DNA of 60,000 bases from positions 1,709,001 through 1,769,000 of the forward strand of contig WPIO01000065.1 of assembly GCA_009760855.2 (NCBI GenBank), read 5' to 3'. Position 1 is the stretch's first letter. Each line of letters opens with the position of its first letter. The notes under the pieces were generated by a model, which was not told where the DNA came from, did not search any database, and was given only the letters and a program-made list of their open reading frames with translations. The stretch comes from Cristatella mucedo (lineage: Eukaryota > Bryozoa > Phylactolaemata > Cristatellidae). The position numbers were made by a program, and so were the translations under genes. Positions 1 through 11,794 of the stretch are shown here, piece after piece.

Positions 1-392
1 CCTTGCAATCGCCCAGAATGACGTTAGCCACTGTGACGAAACTCTTCTAAGCCGTAAGCTTCTCACTCATATCCAGATGCTTGGAGATTTCGTGTGCAAT
101 TTGTTCAACAGACCTGACGTTCGCGACATTCCAAAAAGGGTGACCGCAATAGATCTGTCTTTAGGTGAGGCTTAAAAAATGCAATGATGTCGAAGTTAAT
201 GACAGAAGCCAGGAGTGCGTTTCTGAACTCCGCTGCGTACGAGCTGAAGGCTCAAGCGCCTGAAGATTTTAATTTGGTGATCGGAACAGCGAGACGACGA
301 GGAGTAGGCAATTTGTGCGAGAGCATGCTGGGAGGAGCAAGGAGATAGGATAAGTAGTCGTGTGTAAGCAAGTTAAACAGCCTGTAAGCCAC
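1..392. other. no gene recognised
   Basis: This is an AT-moderate flank. I see no splice-bounded coding segment, repeat or RNA gene. The short open frames that continue into it are tails of microsatellite-derived frames. Confidence 0.5.
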
Positions 393-405
393 AGACAGAG
401 AGAGG

Positions 406-495
<90 letters not shown>

Positions 496-773
496 CAGGG
501 AGAGAGAAAGACAGAGAGAGACAGAGAAAGAGACAGAGAGAGACAGAGACGGGGAGAGAGAGATAGAGAGGAAGACAGGGAGAGAGACAAAGAGAGAGAG
601 AGAGACACACACACGCACACACAAAGACAGAGAGACAGGAAGAGAGACACGGAGAGAGACAGAGAGAGAAAGACAGAGAGAGAGACGGAGAGAGAGAAAG
701 AGAGAGTGAGAGAGAGAGGGGAGAGAGAGACAGAGAGAGAGAGACATAGACAGAGACAGAGAGAGACAGAGAC

Positions 774-824
<51 letters not shown>
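393..824. repeat. complex (GA)n microsatellite
   Basis: About 430 bases of AG dinucleotides with interspersed CAGA, GGGAGA and ACAC variants. A pure run of more than 35 units is followed by a degenerate middle and a second pure run near 781-824. Open frames of 60-200 residues across it, reading Ser-Leu or Arg-Glu, are artefacts of the repeat. Confidence 0.95.
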
Positions 825-826
<2 letters not shown>

Positions 827-1276
827 CTTGAAGTCGATGCGAAGCCACGGATGCGAAGCCCGAAGCTCAGATAGAAAGATTCAGCAGCCATGTTTTTGAA
901 GGCAGACTAGATAAACTGCAGTACAACCTTGAAAGCTTTTAAATAAGCTAGTTGCTTTAATTTCAATTGCGGATACGTTTAAATGTTCTCTAACCTGATC
1001 ATAAATGTCTAAAAGCCGCTCTTACATGTCTCGGACATACGCTGGAACAGGATCGGCTGGCCGTTCAAAAGGTGGTATTACCGCCAACAGACTGCTACTG
1101 CTAACCTCAATTTCCAATCTACTATCAATCTGTCTAGAGTATACCTGCCAGGTAGAGTTAGCTCGGCTGAATGGTATGCTATCAGCAACAGGTTCCAATC
1201 TTGCTGCTTTGTGTGGCAGGAGTCTTCATTACCTGAACCATCAAGTGATAATAACGTTCCGCCATATCATCTTCGC

Positions 1277-1420
1277 TGGTTTGGTCCAGTGGCTAAAAAG
1301 CTCGCCCCGACCACGGTCTGGCAGACAGAGGTCGTGGGCTCGAGCGCCCTGGCGTACGTGAAGCACCTGAATAGACAGTAAGTCCTTTTGGGGTGTTATA
1401 CAAATGCATTATTTTTTTAT
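1277..1420 (+). mobile_element. SINE B copy: tRNA-like head with LINE-type tail
   Basis: The head reads like a tRNA. An A-box-like segment (GGTCCAGTGGCTAA) lies near 1281 and a degenerate B box (GTCGTGGGCTCGAG) near 1329. The 3' part (near 1380-1420) ends GGGTGTTATACAAATGCATT plus a T-rich run. That is a decayed form of the 3' tail of the LINE at 1744-3927. Other members lie near 22030, 22962 and 42940. The tRNA-head/LINE-tail structure is seen directly; mobilisation by the LINE is inferred. Confidence 0.6.
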
Positions 1421-1569
1421 ACATTTTATCTAACTGAAGGCGTTGTGGGTTACTCAGTTGCTTGTAGTATTCAAAATATATAGCTGATTCAAAACTCCTG
1501 TTTTAACAGAATGTAAGTCCTCCAAAGCAATAAAATAAGTTGCATGCAACGGTTAGTGACCTGATCTGG

Positions 1570-1743
1570 AACTGCGTAGGGCTTAAGGCCACTTGGCAAA
1601 GTTATCCATCAAAACATAGATGTACTTGCTACCATGCTTAGTCATAGTCACAGGGCCAAGAATATAAAAAGCTCTCCATCGCAACGCCAACTAAATAAAG
1701 CTGTAGCTGTGCTTTGGGGGTCACTCGGTCGTACCAATCGATC
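1570..1743 (-). pseudogene. Ty3/gypsy-type integrase relic
   Basis: Read on the - strand, about 58 codons resemble the start of a retrotransposon integrase core. A segment like PKAQLQLYLVGVAMESF (the approach to the first catalytic Asp) is followed, after a frame change, by LGPVTMTKHGSKYIYVLMD and then NFAKWP. Ty3/gypsy integrases normally show GPLP..T..GNKYIL..D.F.KWPEA here. The relic is broken by a frameshift near 1655 and by a TAA directly after KWP, so it is dead. It abuts the 5' end of the LINE at about 1744, which suggests the LINE inserted into, or recombined with, an older gypsy element. No LTRs are visible. Confidence 0.6.
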
Positions 1744-3627
1744 CTAGCAAAGGTCAAGTCTAGCTTATATAGAAACATTGTTGAATCACAGATGCACAAT
1801 CCAAAAATGCTGATGTCGACAATAAACCATCTCCTCAACCGTTCCCAGATTAGCTCCTTACCTGATGATCCTTGTGATGATCTAGCCGATCGCTTCTCTC
1901 GATTCTTTGTGCAGAGAATAGACAAGAAGATAGACAGAAGAAGACAGAAGATAGACAAGATCAGGGAATCCATCCCTGCGATGACAACCTCACCACTAGA
2001 ATGCTGTTCCTCGGTTCCTGGCTGCACCTCAATGTCTACATTTAAGCAGGTCACTAGTGATCTAGTCCTAAAGTTTGTATCGCAATCAAAGAAGACAACA
2101 AGTCCACTGGACCCTATTCCCACTGTCCTGCTCCTACGTTGCATTGATCTGCTGCTGCCATGCATAACTAACATCATTAATTTGTCAGTAGCCTCAGGTC
2201 ATGTCCCAGCCCCTTTCAAAAAAGCTGCAGTCAGACCTCTTCTCAAGAAAGCAACACTAGACCAAGAGAACTTAAGCAACTACCGCCCAGTCTCCCTACT
2301 ACCATTCCTATCAAAGACACTGGAACGGGTCGTGGCAGACCAGCTAAACTCATATATCAAAACCTCACACCTTGCTAGTAAGTTCCAGTCCGGCTTTAGA
2401 GCTAATCACTCCACAGAGTCAGCATTGCTTAGGGTATACAACGACCTACTTAGGAATGCAGACATGGGTAGAGTGTCTCTGCTTGTTTTGCTCGATCTTT
2501 CGACTACTTTTGACACCATCGATCACAAAGTTCTTCTAGAGCGCCTCTCATCTCGCCTGGGCATCACTGGCACTGCTCTGCAGTGGTTCAGGTCCTATCT
2601 CAGTGGGAGACTCCAGAGTATTGACGTGAATGGACAAAGATCATCTGAAGTACCTCAGAAATATGGAGTACCTCAGGGCTCCGTGCTAGGTCCGGTTCTT
2701 TTCACGGTTTATACTCTGCCTCTTGCTGATGTGATTGCCAAGCACAATCTAGGCTTTCACTTCTATGCGGATGACACTCAGTTGTACCTTTGCTTTGATC
2801 CCTCCCAGCCTTCGAGCACCTCAAATTCTCTAAACTCACTAGCTGCATGCATTGATGACATCCGCACATGGATGGCAGCAAATTTTCTAAAACTAAACGA
2901 TGACAAAACTAACTTACTAGTTATGGGCAAACCCAGTGTGATTCAGAAATTGGAAAGGCTGACGCTCAAAATTGGCTCTGCCAGCATATCTCCTGTCGAA
3001 TCAGCTCGAAATCTAGGTGTCATATTCCAAAGCGACCTCTCGTTAGACGACCATATCAGCTCCACGGTCAAATCTGCCTATTTTCAGCTTCATAATATTG
3101 CTAAAATTCGGGCTTGTTTAGATAAGGATACCACATCTAAGTTGGTCCATGCATTCGTGACATCTCGTCTCGACTTCTGCAACTCACTGCTTACTGGCCT
3201 ACCAGCATGTGCGATCAGGCGATTGCCGCTGGTGCAAAACTCTGCAGCTAGGCTTGTCTGTCGTGAGCGTCGCAGTTGCCACATTACTCCACTTCTGGCC
3301 GACCTGCACTGGCTACCAGTCAAGCAACGGATTGACTTCAAGGTTTTGTCGCTCACTTTCAGGTCCCTTCATTCTATGGCTCCAGCCTATCTGTCAGATA
3401 TACTACCCCATCAGGCCAAGCATCGTACCACCCGCTTTTCGGAATCCAACAGTCTAGAAATACCTCGTACAAACCTCAAATCCTTTGGAGACCGTGCATT
3501 TAGTTCGTATGCTCCCAAAGCCTGGAACTCCCTCCCGACCTGCGTCAGAACATCCCCTGACCTGACCACATTTAAAAGGAACTTAAAAACACACCTATTT
3601 AGGACAGCATTTAGTGGGTCCCTGTGA
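1744..3627 (+). CDS. LINE A reverse transcriptase (5'-truncated, L2/CR1-like non-LTR element)
   Basis: One open frame of about 628 codons covers the endonuclease-RT linker, the whole RT and the C-terminal region of a non-LTR retrotransposon; no apurinic endonuclease domain is present upstream. In order: the entry motif NYRPVSLLPFLSK (about 2278), FRANHSTESALLRV (about 2395), motif A DLSTTFDTIDH (2494; family norm is DLSAAFD), motif B GVPQGSVLGP (2665), the catalytic YADD (2764-2775), motif D LNDDKT (about 2896), then HWLPVKQRIDF and a terminal AWNSLP segment. The RT catalyses target-primed reverse transcription of its own mRNA. The frame has no stop, so this copy is young, but it cannot be autonomous without the endonuclease. 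An in-frame TTG at 1714 lies in the older integrase relic, so it is not a true start. Assignment to the L2/CR1 group is by motif resemblance. Confidence 0.9.
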   Translation, partial: LAKVKSSLYRNIVESQMHNPKMLMSTINHLLNRSQISSLPDDPCDDLADRFSRFFVQRIDKKIDRRRQKIDKIRESIPAMTTSPLECCSSVPGCTSMSTFKQVTSDLVLKFVSQSKKTTSPLDPIPTVLLLRCIDLLLPCITNIINLSVASGHVPAPFKKAAVRPLLKKATLDQENLSNYRPVSLLPFLSKTLERVVADQLNSYIKTSHLASKFQSGFRANHSTESALLRVYNDLLRNADMGRVSLLVLLDLSTTFDTIDHKVLLERLSSRLGITGTALQWFRSYLSGRLQSIDVNGQRSSEVPQKYGVPQGSVLGPVLFTVYTLPLADVIAKHNLGFHFYADDTQLYLCFDPSQPSSTSNSLNSLAACIDDIRTWMAANFLKLNDDKTNLLVMGKPSVIQKLERLTLKIGSASISPVESARNLGVIFQSDLSLDDHISSTVKSAYFQLHNIAKIRACLDKDTTSKLVHAFVTSRLDFCNSLLTGLPACAIRRLPLVQNSAARLVCRERRSCHITPLLADLHWLPVKQRIDFKVLSLTFRSLHSMAPAYLSDILPHQAKHRTTRFSESNSLEIPRTNLKSFGDRAFSSYAPKAWNSLPTCVRTSPDLTTFKRNLKTHLFRTAFSGSL

Positions 3628-3927
3628 TTCGTCCTTCACGTGATTATGCGTGCTGACACTGTGCATGCTGCCACTAACCACATTTGCATGCTTACCCTGT
3701 GCATGTCACCCCTAACCATGTTATTCGTTTAGTTTGTTTTTCAAGCATGATTTTACTCACCATTCAATTCATTTTCTTTTTCATTTTCATTTTCATTTTT
3801 TTTCAATTCAATTCAATTCATTCAACCATTGCATTTCCCTTTGCAGCAAATGTAAAGCGCCTAGAAAGAGATTAAGTTCTCTGAGGGCGCTTTATCAAGT
3901 ACATTATTATATTATTATTATTATTAC
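1744..3927 (+). mobile_element. LINE A, best-preserved copy with 3' UTR and (ATT)n tail
   Basis: The element runs from the 5' truncation at about 1744 through the RT frame to a roughly 300-base 3' UTR. The UTR contains two GTGCATG-bearing imperfect repeats (3650-3720) and a T-rich segment (3775-3830). It ends in a stem-loop: AAAGCGCC (3854-3861) pairs with GGCGCTTT (3886-3893), with an inner AGAGA/TCTCT stem (3867-3871/3878-3882), then a short (ATT)n run ending at 3927. A 3' hairpin plus short repeat is the known recognition signature of L2-type elements. At least eight further relics with this tail occur in the window. Confidence 0.88.
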
Positions 3928-4170
3928 TCTGGGGTTTTTTCCGAGTACCGTTTGCTCGGCAGGATTAATAACACTTACATCCCTTGTATCCAATATCCCT
4001 ACCATTGTTCGCCTATTAAAACTATTCGCCTATTATATTCGCCTATTAGGTGAGTAAAACTGGGAGGTGAGTGATGGGAGAGAGACTGGGACTAGAGAGA
4101 AAGACGGACTAATAATAAATTACTTTATTTCCAATAAATATCGAGCCCAATTTAAGGAAGAGCAAGACTT

Positions 4171-4366
<196 letters not shown>

Positions 4367-4439
4367 AACGGGGAAGAGATGGGTAAGGAGAAAAGACGAT
4401 AGACGAGAGCGGAGAAAAAACCCAAGAGGCGTTACGTCC

Positions 4440-5454
4440 GTAAGTGAGGAAAGAACGAGAGAGCACTCTGCTCTAGGGCACTTCGAGCGGCCCCAGACGC
4501 CGGCTAGCCACCTCCACGGCAACGACTCGGAGGCTACGAGGACGCCGTAGCCTCCGGGGTTAGATAGCGGGAGGGGGGAAGGGCTGCTGAAGGACGCGGA
4601 ACCTGGGATACATCTAGCTACAGCAACAGGTATGAGCCGTGCCGGCGCCATTCGAGGCACACCGAGCCAAATAATCTGGATTTACGCCGTGCCCTGGCTG
4701 AGCAGCAGCGCCAGCGAAAATGCACGGGGGTAAGCCGTTGGTACTCGACAACGCTGGGCGTTGGTCGGCGAGCGGTGCCCGCGAAAATACACCGAACGGT
4801 ACCGCATTCGACTAATCGTCAACTTAAGCCGATGAGAAAGAACTAAAGGATCCTACAGGTGAGTGACAGAATCTCGGTCGATGCGGCCTGCTGCGAGCAA
4901 GTGCAGATTGGCGAGAAGCAGTGTGATTGATGTGGCCGGTTGAGAAACGTTTAAGACAGATCAGCCGAGCTGCTGACTGTCGGTTGCACCAGCTGCAAGT
5001 CTTACGCAAGGGCAGCAAGGCGTGCCAGTAGATTAGCGACAGCACGAGCGCACGCTTCTTTCACGCCCCGAGTTCGTTTCATGTCACCAGCGCAGACCAG
5101 CTGGTGCTGCTCCCCTGTCCCCTTTCCTGTTTACCGCTCGAGTCGCGCTTTCTTTTTCGCTTAGTTGAAGCGAATTCTCGCGGATTCACGCCACGCAACG
5201 AGATACCCTTCTCCGTTGGCATACAGGAGGACGAAAGGTCTGCGGATCTCGAACCCTTCGACATCACGCTCAGACGTCACGCTGGAGTGCTCACTGAAGA
5301 CGAAGGCCCCCCCCCTTCATTACTGCATCTGTCGTTCATTATGCGGGCAAGAAGAAACCTGCTGCGCTGAAGAAAGTGCAGAGGACGCTCGTTTGGACAG
5401 CATTGTTGCTCGACGTTTACTCGAATTCTAGCCCCGCGGTGGCTGCGCGCTTGG
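4440..5454. other. GC-rich unassigned DNA
   Basis: Moderately GC-rich sequence with several short open frames under 90 codons on both strands. None has a recognisable motif or a splice-bounded coding structure. Confidence 0.4.
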
Positions 5455-5492
5455 CTTGGTAGCATGCTTTGCGATTTTTGCATGCTGCCAAG
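5455..5492. repeat. 13-bp inverted repeat (hairpin)
   Basis: CTTGGTAGCATGC (5455-5467) and GCATGCTGCCAAG (5480-5492) are inverted repeats with one mismatch around a 12-base T-rich loop. It could be cruciform or RNA hairpin DNA; no function is inferred. Confidence 0.7.
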
Positions 5493-5621
5493 CGTGTGTC
5501 TCAACGGGACTGGTCAACGCAGCATCGCGTACGGAACTCACCTACAAGTTAAATTCGGTGCTTATCTCTGCACATTAGGCTAAGAAGTCAATTAATAAAT
5601 AAATAAATCCTAGCTGATTAA

Positions 5622-5775
5622 ACAGCCTCTTTTTGTACAGGGACAGAAGAGCCTTTATGGCTAGCACCGCCGCTTGCAGTGGCGATAAAGAATCGCCCAC
5701 TGCAGGAATCGAACCCACGACCTCGGGACCGAGGTCGTGAAAGCAAGCGCCTTACCTAGTGTGCCATCGCTTCAT
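5622..5775 (-). mobile_element. SINE A copy (tRNA-derived)
   Basis: On the - strand the element starts near 5775 with a tRNA-like head, continues through GAGGTCGTGGGTTCGATTCC (B box plus flank, near 5704-5725) and ends in a body rich in GCAGTGGGCGAT, GCAAGCGG and AGAGGCTGTT. The same body follows the head at 23713-23865, so this is a dispersed family. The acceptor stem does not pair, so it is not a functional tRNA gene. The A box is degenerate. Confidence 0.75.
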
Positions 5776-6924
5776 CGACCTGGTTCTAGGGAATCTACGA
5801 GAGTGGCACAGCACGCCCCTGTACGAGCGAGCCGCTCTTTGTTCGCTCGCGAATTCCTGAACTTCGAGCGCATCAAAGGGCAAAGATAAACTCGATTTTG
5901 GATAGTGCCCCCGGCGAGCTGCTCTTTTTTACTATCTGCTTTGAGTGTGTATATGCCTACGAATGATTGGGTACATGCTGATGGCCACTGGCCAGTGCTG
6001 TTGGCCTACGGCCATGCCTTCGAATTCGCCGACTGCGAGCTTGTCTAAGCAGGATACCTTGCTCGTCACCGACTGCTGGCTGTTGCTTCTCTTGCAACGA
6101 GTCGTGAAGCCACTGAATAGAGATCAGTTCTCCTGGAGCGCTGTAAAAAGTACTCCCTCTTATTAAGACACGGGCGCCATATATGGGCAAGACCTTTATT
6201 GAACGCGAAATCTGTTTACTCAAGGCAGTGTGCACACTAACTATTTTGCACCAAAAAAAACTGGCGCTTCACTAAATACAGCCCGGGAATTTTCTCACTT
6301 GCGACAAGCATCCTGCTTGTACCTTCGCACTTATCATTTTCTGCGTCAAATAACCTCGATCTCATCCGTCGAGGGCAGCCAATCAGAGGCAAGCTGAGCG
6401 TGGACGTCAGGTTGCTCCGAAGCCCGATGCGAACCAATCTGTGGGTTCAAACAGGGCCTCGGTAGATCCGTTAGACCCCCTTAAAGGAGCGTAGACAAGA
6501 GTTCTCCACAGAAGTTACAACTTCAAAGGGGAGGGCTGAAACATGACCGTTCCGGGGTCAACCAATCGCAGCTATCAAAACGCCCCTTTTGTGGGTCGCC
6601 AACCCTGGGCAGCTGCAGTAGCCAGTGGCTACTGCCCCTATCCTTTCTACTCTTATCTATTACAGCAGCCGGAGAAGACGAAGGACTGCTCGTCTCGAAC
6701 TACGAAAGCGTCACGGGTAGCAAATACCCACGCCGGGTGGCGAAACTATAGAATAATAATAAAAAAATAATGAAGCATTTGAGTAGCACCCTAGAAGAAC
6801 TTATCTCTTTCTACGAACTTTAAATATGCTGGAAATGAAGCGCGTCAATCGGTTTGCAATTAAATATACAACCTCGGCTGGCGAAGGACCATTCACGGGG
6901 ACCGAGCAAATGCGGTGAGAAATA
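5776..6924. other. no gene recognised
   Basis: Mixed-composition DNA with only short shadow frames. I could not identify a transposon terminus, splice pair or protein motif. Confidence 0.4.
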
Positions 6925-7200
6925 GGCACGTTTTTAGCTTCTTTTTCAAAGTCATCGAGTAAAGGAATGTCGTGACGTCAGTTGGATGTGAGTTCCTGGC
7001 TTTGAGAAGCATATGGAGTGAAGGCGAGGTCTCTAAAGGATTTGAGGCTGGTTCGAGACACAGCTAAAGGCCTTCAGTCACAGGAGCGGGTGGTACCGTG
7101 GTAAGCATGATTAGTAAGTATTCAGATAAGTATGCCGGAGCAAGATACTGAAGGCGCCAACGAGTCAGTGACATAACTTTGAGGCTTCAGGCCATTAGGT
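6925..7200 (-). mobile_element. decayed LINE (A-type) 3' coding relic
   Basis: Read on the - strand, the segment matches the C-terminal coding end of LINE A. It has the complement of the GCTTGGAACTC(A/C)C block, encoding the AWNSLP region, near 6990-7010, the AAATCCTTTGGAGAC-like block near 7035, and the poly-Lys/LKT segment near 6930. Stops and indels are frequent. Confidence 0.6.
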
Positions 7201-9230
7201 TACGCTGTGGCGCTGCCTACTGTGTACGGCACTGCATGAAAAATGGCATTCATATAAGTTAATCCTTTTATCTTCCGCTTGCATTGGTTACAATATTTTT
7301 TTAATATGAAAAGCATAGTGTATTTGATTCATCCTCTTTCCATTAATTTATTTAAGATCTTCCGTCGATGAGATTGCTGTCGTTAAAAAATTAGTACTAC
7401 GAAGGGAAGAAGATTCCTACCTTTATTTAAATAAGTAAAGCCTGATTAAGTTTTAAAGGGTATTTGCTAAGAGCCCACTTCATCCTATTAAAACTCATCT
7501 TATAGGTACGCATCTTGGTTGCGTTCAATGCCGCCAGTGGTTAAAGCAACAATTCAATGCGAACTGACTAGTAGCACAGCTGGGACGCTACACTTTGCTA
7601 CTTCGTTTTGTAATTTTAATTTTCCGACCAATTTTCACGGTTGAAGTATTTATTATTTTACATACCTGCATAATACAACATAAGTACTAAGAAGCCTGTC
7701 CCAGTGCTATCGCTTTAATAAACTGGTATTATATACCACAAGCTGCATACAAAAGCATGTGTTTTAAATCTGCGTGCACATTTATATTATCTAGTGCTAC
7801 AACATGAAGTCTGTCGTGATAGGTAGCACCTATCATGCTAAGCGAAGAAGTGCTTTATCGAAGATCCTTGTTGTATATCATTTATTAGCTTTAGTAGCAG
7901 GTGCTCTAGTCTCTACTTTTGTTGGGTTGGGCGGTGTCGATCCTCGAGGCCCTTTTCAACCGTTATTCAAAAGAAAATAAGCAGCCGGAAAACCGTGCTC
8001 CCACGAGCCAAGAATGAATGCAACACTGAGCGCCAACCCTATCCTGATACCATCGCCATCGCTAGGCAAATGGAGTCGTCGATAAGGAAGCGAAAACAGC
8101 TGAGTACCTGCCTCGAAATGCTTATTTGATTTGATTATAGCCACTGCTTACCTTTATTTAGGCTGGCCAAAGCTTATAGCTAGAGTGATTCCAATAAACA
8201 TGGTAAGATCTATATTAAGAGCTCGTATACTAGCTTCTTCGTTCCTCTTTGGGGGGTTATTGACATGGCCATGTGCCCACGTGGTCGCTCGCCTGAGTAC
8301 TCCGGTTTCCACCTCTTCGTAGTTGCTTCGTAGGTTCTCTGAAATGACGCGTGACTCCTTGATTTCTCCTAATGGCTCCAGTGGGCCCCGTTCAGGCTTC
8401 TGCAATCGAGTCCTCTGTTGTCTATCTATTCTCGAGAAAGGAGACAAGAAACGAAAGAGGAAAGAAAACCAAGTACACGTGAAACACACAGTCTGCCTGC
8501 GTGCATTTCTTGGAGCGGTGTGATGCAAATATGTGTGCTCATGGCAGTGTGTGGGAGTGTGTGCTGAGGAGAATGCGTTGTGGAATGCTCGACTGCGTTC
8601 GAGCGTGAGTGTCTATGTGAGCGACTTCGCAGACTGTGCTCACGTGAGCTCACGTGGTTCACTGGAGTCGTCTCAGTACGGTTCGTGCTATAGTATTATA
8701 TTATACTATATATTGGCGAATTTCCAGCCACACAGCATGCTTCCTTAGAATCCGCAATGGACACATTTGGAAATAAAGTAACGGAATTTTCTAGGCAAGC
8801 CACGATGTATGACTGATCGCTATCAGATCGTCCTGAGTTTTCTCACTGGTTAGTAGGCGTGCTTAAACACGACACGTTTATTGAGCCGGATATCACGAGA
8901 CGCGACTGGCATCAAAAACTCGCAGGCTCAACAGGGATAAGCGTATGGATTACGGCAGATAAGTCTTTTCAATTTTCGTGGAAGTGCTTGGACGAATTTT
9001 TGTGGCAAGTGCTCAAGGTAGGACTTGAACGATTTTTTACCCTCCCCCGTGCAATCTGCGAACACAGTCGTCGTCATTCATCGTAGAGATGGAGCGGATT
9101 TGATCGGCGAAGCGAATCGTATGCAAAGAACGAGGCAAGTGCTTGCCAGATATTCCAGTGGGAGAATTAGGAATTGCAGCACACCTACGTGTACATTGTG
9201 AAAGCACGGGGTGCGATTGCTTACGCCGCC
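7201..9230. other. AT-rich DNA, no gene recognised
   Basis: Mostly AT-rich sequence with short frames only. A small inverted repeat GATAGGT/ACCTATC sits near 7820. I see nothing that supports a coding region. Confidence 0.4.
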
Positions 9231-9543
9231 GAGAGGCCAGTGGCGAAGCCAGGATTGTCATCACGGTGGACAGGAACTGCAAAATTTGTATTCAGTCAGC
9301 AAGACTCTCAAGATTGTCGTGTAGGCACGGCTGGAACCGCAATTAATGAAACTTACAATGAAGTATCCTAGTTTTTGTTCGACACGGCTCGTCGGCTGGT
9401 TCTTGCCATAATTTCGTCATTGGTGACTGCCGCAGTTTGGGGAATAGGAAGGGAAAGGCCCACCCAAATCAGATCGCTGCCCCGCTGCAGAGGGGGGCGG
9501 GGGCAAATGCCCCGCTCCCCTGGCTCCGCCACTTGGAGAGGCC
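9231..9543. mobile_element. hAT-like MITE with 8-bp target-site duplication
   Basis: The direct repeat GAGAGGCC occurs at 9231-9238 and 9536-9543. Just inside are inverted termini: AGTGGCGAAGCCAGG on the left (from 9239), and on the right the complement of AAGTGGCGGAGCCAGG (9518-9534). The interior of about 297 bases has no transposase frame. An 8-bp duplication and a terminus beginning (C)AGTGGCG fit a non-autonomous hAT element. The exact first base is ambiguous because the duplication ends in C. Confidence 0.65.
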
Positions 9544-10111
9544 ACGAAATCATCAAGCGAGAGCCCGAAAGATCAAGATAGACAGGAGTGGATAGCCGCA
9601 GTAGCACTGGGCGTAGCACAAAACGCCGGGCCGAGATGCTGCGGAGAATGCTCCCACGTCCACGAATGCCGCGATGGCGTACGTTCGACGCCGTCGGCCC
9701 AGCGTGCTCTCAATCCTCTACGACACTGCTGCCTCAGCCCCGACGTGCGTCTAAGCCATATATACGTCTTGGCCATATCAATCCTATCGAAGGCCCATTA
9801 ATCAGCCCAGGCACGGACGAGCCTCGCGAATAGCGGAGTGCACATGAAGAACAGACTGCGAATGAATGATAAAATGGGGTTGGCAAGGCGTCCTCACTAA
9901 CATTGGTCAGACAAAAGAAGGATACAGCTCCGTAACCTCGCCCGCCCGCCCCCCCCCCTCTTAAGCGGCCAATCGACGGGTGGCTTGGCTGGCCTCGGGC
10001 AAAGTTTGGTATGGGCACCTTGGCGAAAAATAGACGCCAGTTAGCGATGCCCAGACTGATGCAGAGGGAGCTGGAAATAAAACCAAGGATAGCTATATTT
10101 GAGCTTAACGT

Positions 10112-10230
<119 letters not shown>

Positions 10231-10689
10231 GCACTGATTCGTTGGCTGTGTTGTGCGAAGAAGACCAAGAACGTAGCTCGACTGTGACGGTGTTCACACG
10301 GCCTGTGTCACCAACGAAAACCTTTGGTTACAGTGGAAGCCTAGCATCCCATGCTGTTGCTGTCTGCACTGCTAGCACCTAAAGTCTGCCCCTCCTCCCG
10401 TTGCACTGCCATGATCAACCATGTTCAACCTTATCCACGCCCACACTGACAGAGCCTTGATAGCCCCAGAGGTGTTAACTTTAGGCTGTCAGTAATCATT
10501 AAAAGGTCAGCGCCACAGCTCACGGCAGCCGATCTAGAGCCAACTTCTCTTCTGAATAAGTAGCGATTAGCCTGGCAAGGTTTGCTTAGTATCCGAATTT
10601 TGTCAGAATTCCTGTCGCATAAGGAAACCATACAAAAATGATAATAGTAAGTATTTTGTGTTGCACTACAAGAGAACCTAATCCCTATT

Positions 10690-11340
10690 CAGACACTTTA
10701 TAAAGCGCTGCAAGAGAAGCACTAACCAATAGCTAGCAAAAAGAAAGGTATCCTTATTAGGAAAATATTTAAAAGCACACAATTAGCATGTTAATACAAG
10801 GATGCAAAACCACACAAAATACTCATGGCCTTGGTTAGTAAGACTCCCACTTAGTAACCTTACTTAATCATGCACTGGTAAGTACAGCACATAAGAAAAA
10901 AACACAGATCCACCGGGACGCTCTTCACGAGCATTTCGCTGTTTCCCTTAAGTAAGAAATGCACAGGTTCATGACTCACAGCCATGCACAGGGACAATGT
11001 GGTCGCACAGAGCCACAGGCCGTGTGGAAAAGATAAGTTTTCAGCTACTTTCGTAGTGTCTTCATATCAGGACATAACGTGATGCCAGTCGTTATAGAGT
11101 TCCAAGCTTTGAGAGCATGGTGACTGAATGCATGGCCTGACTTGCAGCGATTTCAAGTTAGTAATTAGGAGTGATCAAGTAATCGACAAGAGCAAGAAGA
11201 GCTGAGCTGGTGCGACGGGAACTGCGATATGAAACTAATTCCGACCGGTTGACCGCAACAAGAGAATTGGCTGACATAAGGTGGGAGACATAATCCTGAT
11301 GTCAATACGCCTTATTTTCCTTATTCAAGCACGCCTGAGT
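10690..11340 (-). mobile_element. decayed LINE relic (A-related)
   Basis: Near 10690-10720 a TTTATAAAGCGCTGCAAGAGAA segment is the complement of an L2-type 3' tail. On the - strand upstream, 11025-11230 decodes with gaps to the C-terminal RT region: a Lys/Leu-rich KTYLF-like end, AWNS-like at about 11095, then SLQ/KSF-like. Divergence from the copy at 1744 is high, so this may be a separate older lineage. Confidence 0.45.
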
Positions 11341-11794
11341 TTTTGCAACGTTACCAATGTAAAAGCAGGCCGACTATACCGCGGAGCTGATACAAAATCA
11401 GGCATCGCTGGCACCGAGCTCAGCTGAGTTAGGTTGGTTACCTCAGGGAGAGAAGGTCATACCTCGGTGAGAGAAGTCCAAGCGTAGATGTACAGTGAAT
11501 GGCGAAGTCCTTAATCTGTCACCTGCAAAATATTTAATGTACCGAATAGCTTAGTACTAGGTTATATACGCCCTTCTTTTCACTGTCTGCACCATCCCTC
11601 TGACCGACGGGACTGTCGAGAACTACGAAATAAGAAATTTAAATCTTTAGGAAATTCAGGCCAGCCAGTTTTCATTTCCGAGCGCCAGGGTTCACGAAAA
11701 GCAGGACAGACTGAGCGGGTAATGACCTAGACCTCAGGTTGCAAAGTGGCCCTTAGCGTCTCGAGTGAGAGGTTAAAATTTATGGTCAGATGTA

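Noticed and set aside
252-891. Long Ser-Leu and Arg-Glu open frames over GA/CT arrays (also near 4120-4660, 9734-10382, 22362-22976, 30231-30823, 32869-33702, 36111-36391, 59217-59535)
   Set aside because: They are translations of dinucleotide repeats, open in several frames on both strands, with no flanking coding evidence.
1714-1743. TTG start at 1714 as the LINE A start codon
   Set aside because: This stretch belongs to the older integrase relic. The LINE copy is 5'-truncated and has no native start.
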